Positions 1 through 8,751 of a stretch of 64,000 bases of DNA are shown one piece after another. Where the stretch lies: the NCBI GenBank assembly GCA_037101405.1, contig AP017964.1, positions 558,001 through 622,000 on the forward strand, written 5' to 3'. Position 1 is the first letter of the stretch, and each line of letters starts with the position of its first letter. This DNA is from Candidatus Megaera polyxenophila. GTDB lineage: Bacteria; Pseudomonadota; Alphaproteobacteria; Rickettsiales; Rickettsiaceae. The translations under genes and the position numbers were made by a program. The notes beneath the pieces were generated by a model. It did not search any database and had not been told where the DNA came from. It saw nothing but the letters and a program-made list of their open reading frames with translations.

Positions 1-405
1 TAAATAATAAAAAGAGCTATCACCAGCATAACCATCTCGCTTTAATTCAATTTGAAAACCAAGTTTTTGGTAAAATTCTGGAGCTTGAAAATTCATAGTT
101 TCTACAAATGCAAAACTGCACCCTTGTTCTTTGCCATAGCGCAGGACATGTTCGATCAAGATTCTCCCTATACCTTGCCTCCTGTATCCCTTTCTGGTTA
201 TAAGATATTTTATGTGGAGATTTCCCCAAAATAACTGACAAACACATACTCCGATATTTATTCCATTATCATTTATTTCAAATGCAATAGGTCCATTGCT
301 TAAACCATCAAAACCCATAGTAGAAATTGCATGGTCAGCAAAATCCTTATAAATCGAATCTTTAAGTTCCGAAGTTAAGGCGCCTATAGTAATTTTGTAC
401 GTCAT
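1..405 (-). CDS. GNAT family N-acetyltransferase (3' end cut by window edge)
   Basis: The minus strand is open from an ATG at 405 to the left edge: 135 codons without a stop, so the C-terminus is missing. The acetyl-CoA binding motif A is clear as RRQGIGRILIEH near residues 80-91, preceded by a strand like LHIKYLITRKGY. Near residues 108-118 comes the typical FQAPEFYQKLGF segment of GNAT motif B. These enzymes move an acetyl group from acetyl-CoA to an amine; the substrate cannot be told from the sequence. It is a lone gene, followed on the same strand (upstream in transcription) by an alpha/beta hydrolase gene about 190 bases away. Family assignment is firm, function open. Confidence 0.85.
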   Translation of the reverse strand, partial: MTYKITIGALTSELKDSIYKDFADHAISTMGFDGLSNGPIAFEINDNGINIGVCVCQLFWGNLHIKYLITRKGYRRQGIGRILIEHVLRYGKEQGCSFAFVETMNFQAPEFYQKLGFQIELKRDGYAGDSSFYYL

Positions 406-597
406 AACATTTTAACAAGGGTTATATATTTTTCAGAAAACGATAAAAATAATTTGCTAAAAATTTTTAGCCTACTCTAGCCTGTAATGACTATAATTTA
501 GCCTTTTATAATTTTTTATATTTTAAAATTAACCTCAGAAACCGATATCTTAAATCCAAGTAACTTTGGTATAAGTGTTAAGCGATAATCTAGTTAA

Positions 598-1317
598 TCA
601 CTCCAAAAATAGTTTTTTAGCAGTTGATTTAGAATTTGTTTTCGTTTTTTCAGAATTATTTGGGGTTGAATCGGTTTGATGGTTAAAGGTCGTTTTTAAA
701 TAATCATCGATTTCTTCATTAAGCCTGTCAATCTTCTCTCTAAAAAAATGATCCGCCCCTGCTATCATACGATAGTCTACTTTGATATATTTTTGCTTTG
801 ATAATTTCTGTGCTAGTTCGTGTACTAATTCTTCCGAGACTACGCTATCTAAATCTCCTTGCATTATCAATCCTGGTACTGGACAAGGGGAGAGAAATGA
901 AAAATCATATTTATTAACTGGCGGAGAAACTGTTAGAAAATGAGTAATTTCAGGCCTTCTCATAATTAATTGCATAGCAATCCAAGCTCCAAAAGAAAAT
1001 CCGGCAATAAGACTTCCACTCGCCATAGGGTTATTTAATTGAAGCCAATCAAGGGCCGTTGCTGCATCAGTCATCTCACCGATCCCCTCATCAAACTTAC
1101 CGACCGATCTTCCTACACCACGAAAGTTAACCCTAAGAACAGTAAAATTGTTATCAGCAAGAGTCTTGTACATACTGTAAACAACTTTGTTATTCATTGT
1201 ACCGCCATATAACGGATGTGGGTGAAGTACAAGTGCTACCGGTGCTCTTGGATCAGGTGATTCTGTATATCTTCCTTCTATCCGTCCGGCTGGTCCATTA
1301 AAAAAAACTTCAGGCAT
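598..1317 (-). CDS. Alpha/beta hydrolase, COG2945-like
   Basis: A 239-residue cytosolic alpha/beta hydrolase. The oxyanion segment LHPHPLYGGTMNNKVVY lies near residues 31-47, followed by the strand/turn FRGVGRSVGKFDEG. The nucleophile elbow is GFSFGA (Ser near residue 106), the acid is probably the Asp in MQGDLDSVV, and the His is in AGADHFF. This is the pattern of the short dienelactone-hydrolase-like family common in alphaproteobacteria, of unknown substrate. The C-terminal 30 residues are Asn/Ser/Lys-rich and probably disordered. It is transcribed alone, away from the cpoB-like gene that follows after a 225-base gap. Confidence 0.85.
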   Translation of the reverse strand: MPEVFFNGPAGRIEGRYTESPDPRAPVALVLHPHPLYGGTMNNKVVYSMYKTLADNNFTVLRVNFRGVGRSVGKFDEGIGEMTDAATALDWLQLNNPMASGSLIAGFSFGAWIAMQLIMRRPEITHFLTVSPPVNKYDFSFLSPCPVPGLIMQGDLDSVVSEELVHELAQKLSKQKYIKVDYRMIAGADHFFREKIDRLNEEIDDYLKTTFNHQTDSTPNNSEKTKTNSKSTAKKLFLE

Positions 1318-1542
1318 TATCTAGATATATAATATTTATTTTTGCATAGGAGTCTATTATGTTTTTTTATAAAATACAATAGACTTGTTATGTTAAGCTC
1401 AGTAAAAATTACATGAAAATTTCTGATATATTTATGTTTTAAGCACAACCGAGACAGAATAAAACTAGACTAAAAAAGAATTTTAGTTATTATAACTAGG
1501 GTTAATATTAATATTTAAAAATTAATTATACATCTACTTAAA

Positions 1543-2220
1543 ATGATATTGAGAAACTTATTAACGCTAACAATAATGGCCTTGATACTTGCTGTTAACT
1601 GTGCCTTTGCCGGTGAAGAGGGATACGCTGCTATTATTAAGAAACAGTCAGCTCAAATAAAATCATTACAAAGCCGCCTTGACCATCTGGAACAAACTGT
1701 TGCTGCTATGCAAGTAAAACAGCCAAATTCAGAACCTAAACCTAACTTAGATAAGCAAATAACTCAGTCACAAGAGGCGCATTCACCGCTAGCTCAAGGC
1801 AAAAAAATTGCTTCTAAAGAAAATAAGACTACTGAAATTCAGTCTGAATATGACCTTGCCCTTGCGTCTTTAAAAGATGGTAATTTTAGCGAAGCAGAAG
1901 AGAAATTTGCGAATTTCATTCAAAATCACAAAGATCATAAACTTCGGGAAAATGCAGTTTTTTGGTATGCTGAAAGCTTTTACCGGCAAGGCAATTTCAA
2001 CCAAGCAGCTATCCATTACCTTAAAGGTTATAAAGAATACACAACGGGTTCTAAAGCTAGTGATTCTTTGCTAAAACTATCACTTTCTCTGGGGAAACTG
2101 AAAAAACAAAAAGAGGCTTGCGTTATTCTTGATAAGCTAGAGACAGAATTCCCTAAAAGATCTGCGGATTCTTTAAAAAGAGCTGCTGAAGCAAGAGCGA
2201 ATTTTAATTGTAAAAAATAA
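1543..2220 (+). CDS. cpoB: CpoB/YbgF-like periplasmic coiled-coil and TPR protein
   Basis: A 225-residue protein with an N-terminal signal peptide, hydrophobic residues 4-22 ending in CAFA before GEEG. It then has a short coiled coil (KKQSAQIKSLQSRLDHLEQ), a low-complexity linker, and a C-terminal TPR region from about residue 105. The motifs YDLALASLKDGNFSEAEEKF and NAVFWYAESFYRQGNFNQAA are the usual CpoB/YbgF repeats. CpoB links outer-membrane constriction by Tol-Pal to cell-wall synthesis in other proteobacteria. Here no tol or pal genes are adjacent; it is followed 16 bases later by a YfgM-like gene, so envelope genes are grouped. The assignment rests on architecture and repeat spacing. 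Confidence 0.75.
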   Translation: MILRNLLTLTIMALILAVNCAFAGEEGYAAIIKKQSAQIKSLQSRLDHLEQTVAAMQVKQPNSEPKPNLDKQITQSQEAHSPLAQGKKIASKENKTTEIQSEYDLALASLKDGNFSEAEEKFANFIQNHKDHKLRENAVFWYAESFYRQGNFNQAAIHYLKGYKEYTTGSKASDSLLKLSLSLGKLKKQKEACVILDKLETEFPKRSADSLKRAAEARANFNCKK

Positions 2221-2236
2221 TAACGGTTAGCTAACA

Positions 2237-2899
2237 ATGTCTGATATCTTAGAAGAAATATTAAATGACGAAAAAGACGCAAAAAGGCTTAAGCTTTTTA
2301 GAAAACTTTTTCCTGCTATCATAACGTTAACAATCATTGTTGCTCTTGGAATAGCAGGGTATAACTGGTTTTTACAAGCAAAGGCTACACATAATCAGGA
2401 AATAGGAGATTCGTTTGTTCAATTAATTTCTGATGAATCCAAGGATACCAAATTACTTAATGACTTACTTAAAAAAATCGAAATTAACAATAAAAGTAAA
2501 TTATCTGAGTTAGCATCAATAAAGCTAGTTAGCGAACAAACAAAACTAACTAATGTATCAGATTCTATGGGGCTTCTTAGCAAGATAATTAACAATAATG
2601 ATTACTCTGAAATAACTAAAGCTTATGCCAGGATTTTATATATTAGCTTAGTTCTTGATATCGAGAATTTAAATAGTGAGCAGGAAAATAAAACCAGGGA
2701 ATATTTACAATATTTTACTAAGGATTCTCAGATTTTTTACGCAACAGCTACTCTATTAAAATCCTTATTTCACTTAAAAAATAACCAATTAGACTTAGCC
2801 AAGCAGTATGCAATTGAAACTCTGAAGCTCCCACGAGCTTCAGCAATCATAAAAGAACAAGCAAAAGCTGTCATTTCAGGAATTTCTATCAAGACATAA
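2237..2899 (+). CDS. YfgM-like membrane-anchored TPR protein
   Basis: A 220-residue protein with a charged N-terminus (DILEEILNDEKDAKRLKLFRK), one membrane segment (about residues 29-48, IITLTIIVALGIAGYNWFL) and a helical, TPR-like periplasmic part. This is the layout of YfgM, a SecYEG-associated protein that works with periplasmic chaperones. The call is strengthened by position: bamB follows directly, as yfgM-bamB do in gammaproteobacteria, and a CpoB-like gene precedes by 16 bases. The der GTPase gene that often follows bamB is absent. Sequence similarity was judged only from architecture. Confidence 0.65.
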   Translation: MSDILEEILNDEKDAKRLKLFRKLFPAIITLTIIVALGIAGYNWFLQAKATHNQEIGDSFVQLISDESKDTKLLNDLLKKIEINNKSKLSELASIKLVSEQTKLTNVSDSMGLLSKIINNNDYSEITKAYARILYISLVLDIENLNSEQENKTREYLQYFTKDSQIFYATATLLKSLFHLKNNQLDLAKQYAIETLKLPRASAIIKEQAKAVISGISIKT

Positions 2900-2928
2900 A
2901 ATTAATAAATCTATATTAGGTACATATT

Positions 2929-4164
2929 ATGAATAAACTCTTTGCATTTTTGTTAATTCCTTTTTATTTAACAAGCTGCGATAACATAGGTAGTACAAAA
3001 GTAAAAAATCTTGTTGACTTAACACCAAAACTTGAAGTAGAAGCAGCAACACCGCCTTTATTTTCCACTGGTAAAAATAACCCTTTTAAAGAAAAAAAAC
3101 CTCATTCTTACATGATTTCCAAGAAAGCAATTATCGCAGAACCAGTAGTTGCTAAAGGTATAATGTATAGTATCGATAAGCAGGGGTATGTTAGTGCATT
3201 CTCTTTGAAAGAAAAAAAGCTATTATGGAGTAAAAATATAGCTGGAAACGAAGTAGATAGATATTTTTACTCCGGAGGCATATTATTTAGTGATAATAAA
3301 TTATACGTAACTTATGGATCGCGTAATTTAGTTGTTTTAGATGTAGAAAGCGGTAATGAACTTATCCGTAAAGAGTTTCCTGATATAATTAGGACCAAAC
3401 CAGTTATGGCAGACGATAAGTTATTACTGGTACAAACAATTAGTAATCAAGTAATAGCTTACAATACAAAAAGCTCCAAATTAATGTGGATGCATGAAGG
3501 CGGAATAGAAATTATTTCTTCAAGAAACCATATTCATCCTGTGCTTTATAATGGTTATGCCTTGGTCAGTTATAGTTCCGGGGAAGTAGTATATCTCAAT
3601 GCTAGTAATGGTTCTGAATTATGGCGTTATAGCCTATCTTCTTCTGAAGAGTTAGGATTGCCAAATTTTGAACCATCAGTCATAATAACAAAACCTATTA
3701 TAAGCGGTAATTTTGCTTATTTTGCTAGCAGCAACAGAAAAATAATAAAACTTGATTTGAAAGAAGGCAAAGAGGTCTGGATAAAAACTGCTGATGATAT
3801 ACAATCGATGACTTTACATGATAATAGCCTAATAGTCACAAATAATGCCCGACAAATTGCCTTGTTATCGACAACAGATGGTAAAGTGAGCTGGACTGGA
3901 GACCTTATTTCTCCAAAAGAACGTATGTCTAAAAAACCTAAAACAGTAACTTTCCTAGATCCTTTTGTTGTTAAAGATGGAAATAGCTATGCGATAAATG
4001 TTATAGCTTCCAACGGTGAACTATATCAATTTACCACGAATGATTCAGGTCGATTATCTGAACAAGCTGTTATTTCTGCTATTGATAAAAATATAAGATA
4101 CTATTGGATATCATGCTGCAGTGGAAACATACACTTAATTTCAGATACAAAGGTAAAATTTTAA
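2929..4164 (+). CDS. bamB: BamB outer-membrane assembly lipoprotein
   Basis: A 411-residue beta-propeller lipoprotein. The signal peptide ends in a lipobox LTSC, with the lipidated Cys at residue 17. Several PQQ-like propeller blades are visible as repeated patterns of the type SLKEKKLLWSKNIAG, VLDVESGNELIRKEF, YLNASNGSELWRYSL, KLDLKEGKEVWIKTA and LLSTTDGKVSWTGDL. BamB is an accessory lipoprotein of the BAM complex, which inserts beta-barrel proteins in the outer membrane. It lies 29 bases after the YfgM-like gene, with a purine-rich stretch AGGTAC ahead of the ATG. Length is close to that of known BamB proteins. Confidence 0.85.
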   Translation: MNKLFAFLLIPFYLTSCDNIGSTKVKNLVDLTPKLEVEAATPPLFSTGKNNPFKEKKPHSYMISKKAIIAEPVVAKGIMYSIDKQGYVSAFSLKEKKLLWSKNIAGNEVDRYFYSGGILFSDNKLYVTYGSRNLVVLDVESGNELIRKEFPDIIRTKPVMADDKLLLVQTISNQVIAYNTKSSKLMWMHEGGIEIISSRNHIHPVLYNGYALVSYSSGEVVYLNASNGSELWRYSLSSSEELGLPNFEPSVIITKPIISGNFAYFASSNRKIIKLDLKEGKEVWIKTADDIQSMTLHDNSLIVTNNARQIALLSTTDGKVSWTGDLISPKERMSKKPKTVTFLDPFVVKDGNSYAINVIASNGELYQFTTNDSGRLSEQAVISAIDKNIRYYWISCCSGNIHLISDTKVKF

Positions 4165-4265
4165 CTTCTGCAGCCTGCTAATAATCCTACCGCAACGTCT
4201 TAGTAAAAACAAAGAACTTACGTGTTGTAATTGGATTGTTAATTAAGCAGCTAGGGGTTTATCTA

Positions 4266-4294
4266 CTGAGAACCAATTATAAATTGGTTCTCAG
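4266..4294. repeat. Perfect 13-bp inverted repeat between convergent genes
   Basis: Positions 4266-4278 (CTGAGAACCAATT) are repeated in inverse at 4282-4294, with a three-base loop. The hairpin lies between the end of bamB and the end of the convergent 1406-residue gene, so it could end transcription from either side. Neither side shows a clear T-run after the stem, so it is not a textbook intrinsic terminator. Confidence 0.6.
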
Positions 4295-4301
4295 TGTAAC
4301 A

Positions 4302-7300
4302 TCAATGCCCATGTACCGGTTTTTTAGCTATTTTAGCTAATTGTGAAGTATTGAACTGGACAGTGCTTGCATGAAGCATCGGTGGTATATCTTTGACATA
4401 ATCTAGTAGTTTAGCACTTGCTCTGTGTATATTACCTTGTTCAATAGTATTTTTAGCTTTAGGAGCAGAATGATTCATACCATCAGTATAAGCATCAAGG
4501 TAATGCGATTTATTTAAGGTTGGCACATCGGAAGGTCGGTCAAGCCTAGTTGATGAAGTCGCTTGCGCGACCAAATCAACTATTCTATCTCTTCCACTTG
4601 CAACTTCGTGCTTTAGCATTTTTGCAACTTCCTCAGGTTTCCTATTTTTTAATATTTTATCTATTTCTTTTATTGCATCTTCCTTTGATGCAGAAACGGA
4701 AATTTGCACCTTGGACATTGCTTCTACTAGCGGTACTTGGGACGGGCCTTCTACTTTTGGTTTTACTTGCGCCGTTACCTCAGTCCCACTGGCTATTTGT
4801 TCTTTTGGAGATAAATTAATTCCCATACCCTGATTTTTGGCAACTTCCGTCATCATTTCATTATAGGCTTTCTTCGTCACCGGCAAAGTGTATACTTCTC
4901 CATTTCGCTCAATATAACCAATTGCATTATCTTCTTTACCCATAAATTTAATAGGTTGGGGAGAGGTAACCTCCATTAACTTCCCCGATTTATCATAATG
5001 GACGGTAAAATAAACTGCATCTTTAGCTGGCATGTTATGTCCGTTTGCATCCTTTAAGGCAAATGATGCATGCATTGGGCCACTTCCTTCTTTCAGTGAC
5101 GGGGGAAATGCAATACTGCGGGTACTAACCTGTTTTGTACTACCATTAGCGGCTGTAAATGACTGAGATGAGGTGGTTTCTTTTAATGTACATACTTCCT
5201 GGCCAGCTTTATTTTTGACTACTTGTGTTTTTTCGCTCGCTGTAGAAGGCCCGTCCCACACAACAGGCTTTGCAACTTTAGCAAATTCCTGATTAAATTT
5301 TTTATAACCCTCTACTTCTGCTTGCTGCATTTGCGCTGCTATCTCTTTCTTGAAGGCAGGATTTTCAAGCGCATCAGTTACTAGCTTCTGGTGGTTTTTT
5401 AAATAATCTTTAAACTGCTCCATGCTAAGGCCAGTCGTATCAGGATGAAGTATTGCAACCGCCTGCTTTAAAATTTCAGCCTGTTTGTTAATTACTTCCT
5501 GCCTGACAAGCGCCACAGGATCAATAACGGGGCTAGTCGGTTTGCCGCTAGTAGTAGTTAAGACTGGTTGGCCTGCTTCGCTTAATCCCCTAGCAGTTCT
5601 TTCTACTTCCCGCTCTACTGGCTGACCTGATAATGCAATTGAATCTCCGGATCGTGAGAAAAGAGGTGAAGGGGTCATAACCACACCTTCTGTGCGAACT
5701 AATTCTTTTCTTAACTCCTTATTAAGCCCAAGCTGTTTTCCACGCTCCATGATATAGCTTTCTAAATCACCTTTATGAGCAGCTTTGCTAGCACTAGTTT
5801 TTACCCATTCTAATCCACCACCTTTCTGCCCTATTCCCTTAGCTTTTTCCAATTCGGCATATGCTGCTTTTATTTGATCAATTTGCTCTTTAGACGGCTC
5901 ATCACCTTTCTTTTTCCCATCTATTATTTTATCAATATCTACCTGAAGCTGCATAAGTTTGCTTACGCTTGCCATTTTTTGTTGATTGTCTTTGGCAAAT
6001 TGCTCTATATTAGCAAAAGCAGCATTTATTGTTTCTTTTGGACTTAATTTAGGATCAAGTTTTACACCGCTTATATTACTACTTATTGCGTCCAACGATT
6101 TTTTTAAATGTGCAATCCCTTTCTCATCTTTATTTCGCTCCATCGCCTCCAAAAGTGCTGTAAATTCTTCCCTTCCAGCAGCTATTCCTTGGCTTAATCC
6201 TGGTGATTGAGACACTTCCTTAAAAGCATCAGCCATTTCCTGAGTGGGGATCATACCAGGATAATCACGCCAAAGTTTAGATTTTGCTCCAAACTTAAGA
6301 CCCGCAACATTTTCTCTATTTAAAAAATCTAAAACTTGATTATCCTTATTCCTTACTGTACCACCAAATGCTTTGGATGTATTAAGGAGATCATTAAAAG
6401 CATGCCCAAAATCTATTCGTGCTGCACGATCTTGTCCATCTTTGGTAACCACAACAAAATTACCAGGATTAATATCATGATCCCCATTTATTATCGAACC
6501 GGCTATACCTTTTGCTATGTCCTTACGTAAGGAAGCATTTTCTGGTCCACTAATATCATATTCTCTCTTTTCGGGATTTGCTCCGCCCTTTTTTCTGCTT
6601 CCATCAACAAATTTTATATGCTGCTTATCTTTAAGTTTAATACCTGTCTTTTCTACAATAAACTCGTCTAAAGTTCTAACCTCATCCCCCTCTAGATATT
6701 TCGAAGCTACCGGGGTTCGTTTTCCAACCTTATCATATACTAATGAAACATTAGGAGCTGCTTCAAAAGAATCGGTAATTAGAATCCTACGGGCTATTTT
6801 AGAGGAAATTACTTCACCATAATTTTCTCTATCAGTCCAGTTAGCTTTAATACGCCTCTTAAAAACATTATCCTTAATTGACGGTTTTAACTGGTAATTT
6901 TTACCATCCATCTTAACACGTTTACTTCCTGTAACACCCCCGCTATCGGCTGCAGTTGTAAGATCAAACTTATTATAATCAATGGGATTATTTGCAGCTC
7001 TAGCAATTTCACTGGTAGCATCTACAAGTTTTTTACCAAGTGTAGAAATCTCTGTAAACAACCCTTCTTTATAAGCTTCTGGTTTTTGAAGCGAACGAAA
7101 TTCATCTATCTCTGTTTTCATAGCCTCGATAGCATCCAGAGTTTTTTTCCTATACTCCGGATCAATACTGAACTCATTTGAAAGGTTTTTAGCTGCTTTA
7201 TCAAAAACTTGATGCCATTGTTTTTGTAGGGCCGCATATTGAGAAAAATCAATAAGAGGTGGTAGTGGATCTCTTCTTTCCCGTTCCGCTTTCGCTATTT

Positions 7301-8522
7301 CTTCCAGATTCTGTTGCTGCATTAATTTAAGAGTTTCATCAAAATAACTTCTGCTTTTTGCTATATTTACATGTATATTCTGATCGAATTGCTCCTGTAA
7401 TACTTTCAATTGGTCTTCTTTTAAAGTAAGATGGAGTTGAGTATTTTTGGGGTCTTTTAAAATACGCTCTGCATATTTGGGATTTCTGGATATAGCTTCT
7501 TGTAATTCTGCTACGTTTAATTTTTTCCCCTTGCTTAAAGCAATTTTTATATCAATCTCACAGGCCATATCTTTTAAAGATTGCTGCCTTTTCTTCATGG
7601 TCTCTGTAAAATGAGTTTTTATTTGTCCTGAAGTAACCTCCCCTTTATCAGCTCCCGGAACTTTAATTTGCTTAGCAAACTCCTGTATAGTTTTAGAATT
7701 AAAGCTTTTCTCTATTTCTGCCCACTTTGCTTCAACAACTGGAGTTAGATCAATCTCTGCTACCTTACGCAACTCAGCTGAGAACGCTTTATTCATAGTT
7801 CGCTCTTTTGGGTGGTCACGTAGAAAGTAATTTTTTTGGTATCTAGCAGGTAGAGGTTTATCAGGGTATTTATTTTTATATTTTACGCCTCCTCTATTTG
7901 GTATATCCTGGTAAGGGTTAATATCATCTGTAAAATCTCTAAAAGCAGCCCCAAAATCTATCCTGACTAGTTGCTTTTTAGGTTTTTTTCCCTTTTCTCC
8001 TTCAATATTTATAACTCCAATATTTCCTGAATGGACAGAAAAATCTCCGAGAAGAAGGGAGGTAACCATAGTCTTTTCATAACCGCTATATTCATAAGCA
8101 TCATCACTTTTCCTTTTAAAAGCCGACTTTGGAGATTTCAACGAAGTTGATTCCAACCCAGCTAAGGTTCCAGTTCGTTTGGAAAAAACATAAGTGTTAT
8201 CTTTAAAAAAATCCCGGTAACCGTGTTTGAAAAATTTTGAGGCTAAGAAAGCATTCTGACCTTCAGCATCTCGAGATTGATTCTTGGCTAATTCGATCTC
8301 CGCCCCATAACCCTTAGCAGTTTTTTGAAATATTGATGCTGCTAAATATTCAGCTATGTCGTTCTGACCTTTATGAGTATCACGCTTAATTAAAAATCTT
8401 TCAACTACTTCCCCTTCTGACGATACAAGATCATACCTACCTCCATCAGGATCACCTTCGTGTGCGCCATCTTCTTTACCGCCTATATATACACCGTATT
8501 TTGGATCAAATTCACCTGCCAT
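4302..8522 (-). CDS. Large protein with two tandem PI3/PI4-kinase-like cores; candidate secreted effector
   Basis: 1406 residues, no signal peptide and no membrane segment. Two separate regions carry a kinase-like catalytic loop followed by a metal-binding DFG. Core 1 has LLGDFSVHSGNIGV (residues 157-170) then VRIDFGAAF (186-194), with a possible ATP-binding lysine in RFLIKRDTH (42-50). Core 2 has INGDHDINPGNFVV (678-691) then ARIDFGHAF (701-709), with a possible lysine in KNYQLKPS (541-548). The order GD-x5-GN...DFG resembles PI3/PI4-kinase-fold effectors such as Rickettsia Risk1 and Legionella LepB, and distantly HipA. The linkers (250-500, 760-900) are helical and rich in Glu, Lys and Gln. 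A strong ribosome site AGAGGAG stands just before the ATG. The enzymatic claim is inference from motifs; the substrate could be lipid or protein. Confidence 0.6.
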   Translation of the reverse strand: MAGEFDPKYGVYIGGKEDGAHEGDPDGGRYDLVSSEGEVVERFLIKRDTHKGQNDIAEYLAASIFQKTAKGYGAEIELAKNQSRDAEGQNAFLASKFFKHGYRDFFKDNTYVFSKRTGTLAGLESTSLKSPKSAFKRKSDDAYEYSGYEKTMVTSLLLGDFSVHSGNIGVINIEGEKGKKPKKQLVRIDFGAAFRDFTDDINPYQDIPNRGGVKYKNKYPDKPLPARYQKNYFLRDHPKERTMNKAFSAELRKVAEIDLTPVVEAKWAEIEKSFNSKTIQEFAKQIKVPGADKGEVTSGQIKTHFTETMKKRQQSLKDMACEIDIKIALSKGKKLNVAELQEAISRNPKYAERILKDPKNTQLHLTLKEDQLKVLQEQFDQNIHVNIAKSRSYFDETLKLMQQQNLEEIAKAERERRDPLPPLIDFSQYAALQKQWHQVFDKAAKNLSNEFSIDPEYRKKTLDAIEAMKTEIDEFRSLQKPEAYKEGLFTEISTLGKKLVDATSEIARAANNPIDYNKFDLTTAADSGGVTGSKRVKMDGKNYQLKPSIKDNVFKRRIKANWTDRENYGEVISSKIARRILITDSFEAAPNVSLVYDKVGKRTPVASKYLEGDEVRTLDEFIVEKTGIKLKDKQHIKFVDGSRKKGGANPEKREYDISGPENASLRKDIAKGIAGSIINGDHDINPGNFVVVTKDGQDRAARIDFGHAFNDLLNTSKAFGGTVRNKDNQVLDFLNRENVAGLKFGAKSKLWRDYPGMIPTQEMADAFKEVSQSPGLSQGIAAGREEFTALLEAMERNKDEKGIAHLKKSLDAISSNISGVKLDPKLSPKETINAAFANIEQFAKDNQQKMASVSKLMQLQVDIDKIIDGKKKGDEPSKEQIDQIKAAYAELEKAKGIGQKGGGLEWVKTSASKAAHKGDLESYIMERGKQLGLNKELRKELVRTEGVVMTPSPLFSRSGDSIALSGQPVEREVERTARGLSEAGQPVLTTTSGKPTSPVIDPVALVRQEVINKQAEILKQAVAILHPDTTGLSMEQFKDYLKNHQKLVTDALENPAFKKEIAAQMQQAEVEGYKKFNQEFAKVAKPVVWDGPSTASEKTQVVKNKAGQEVCTLKETTSSQSFTAANGSTKQVSTRSIAFPPSLKEGSGPMHASFALKDANGHNMPAKDAVYFTVHYDKSGKLMEVTSPQPIKFMGKEDNAIGYIERNGEVYTLPVTKKAYNEMMTEVAKNQGMGINLSPKEQIASGTEVTAQVKPKVEGPSQVPLVEAMSKVQISVSASKEDAIKEIDKILKNRKPEEVAKMLKHEVASGRDRIVDLVAQATSSTRLDRPSDVPTLNKSHYLDAYTDGMNHSAPKAKNTIEQGNIHRASAKLLDYVKDIPPMLHASTVQFNTSQLAKIAKKPVHGH

Positions 8523-8682
8523 AAACTCCTCTTATAATTTAATCGCATAACCCTTTAAGTTATTATTAAACGTTAAATGGTAGGTAAATTACAAATAAAA
8601 CTGTTAAAGAGTTGTTTTATTAGAGGTTGGCTGTATGTTTTGCTTGCCACACAATAGTTCCTGACACGGCTTTTAAACACAT

Positions 8683-8722
8683 AAAAAAAGCCGTTTCGCT
8701 TTAGTTAGAGCAAAACGGCTTT
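8683..8722 (-). terminator. Intrinsic terminator of tlc
   Basis: On the minus strand the sequence forms a stem of about 14 pairs, AAAGCCGTTTTGCT pairing with AGCGAAACGGCTTT (one G-T pair), with an eight-base loop, followed directly by a run of T. It starts about 30 bases after the tlc stop codon, so it is a typical rho-independent terminator for that gene. Confidence 0.85.
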
Positions 8723-8751
8723 GATTATTATAAGTGATATCTAAAAATATG

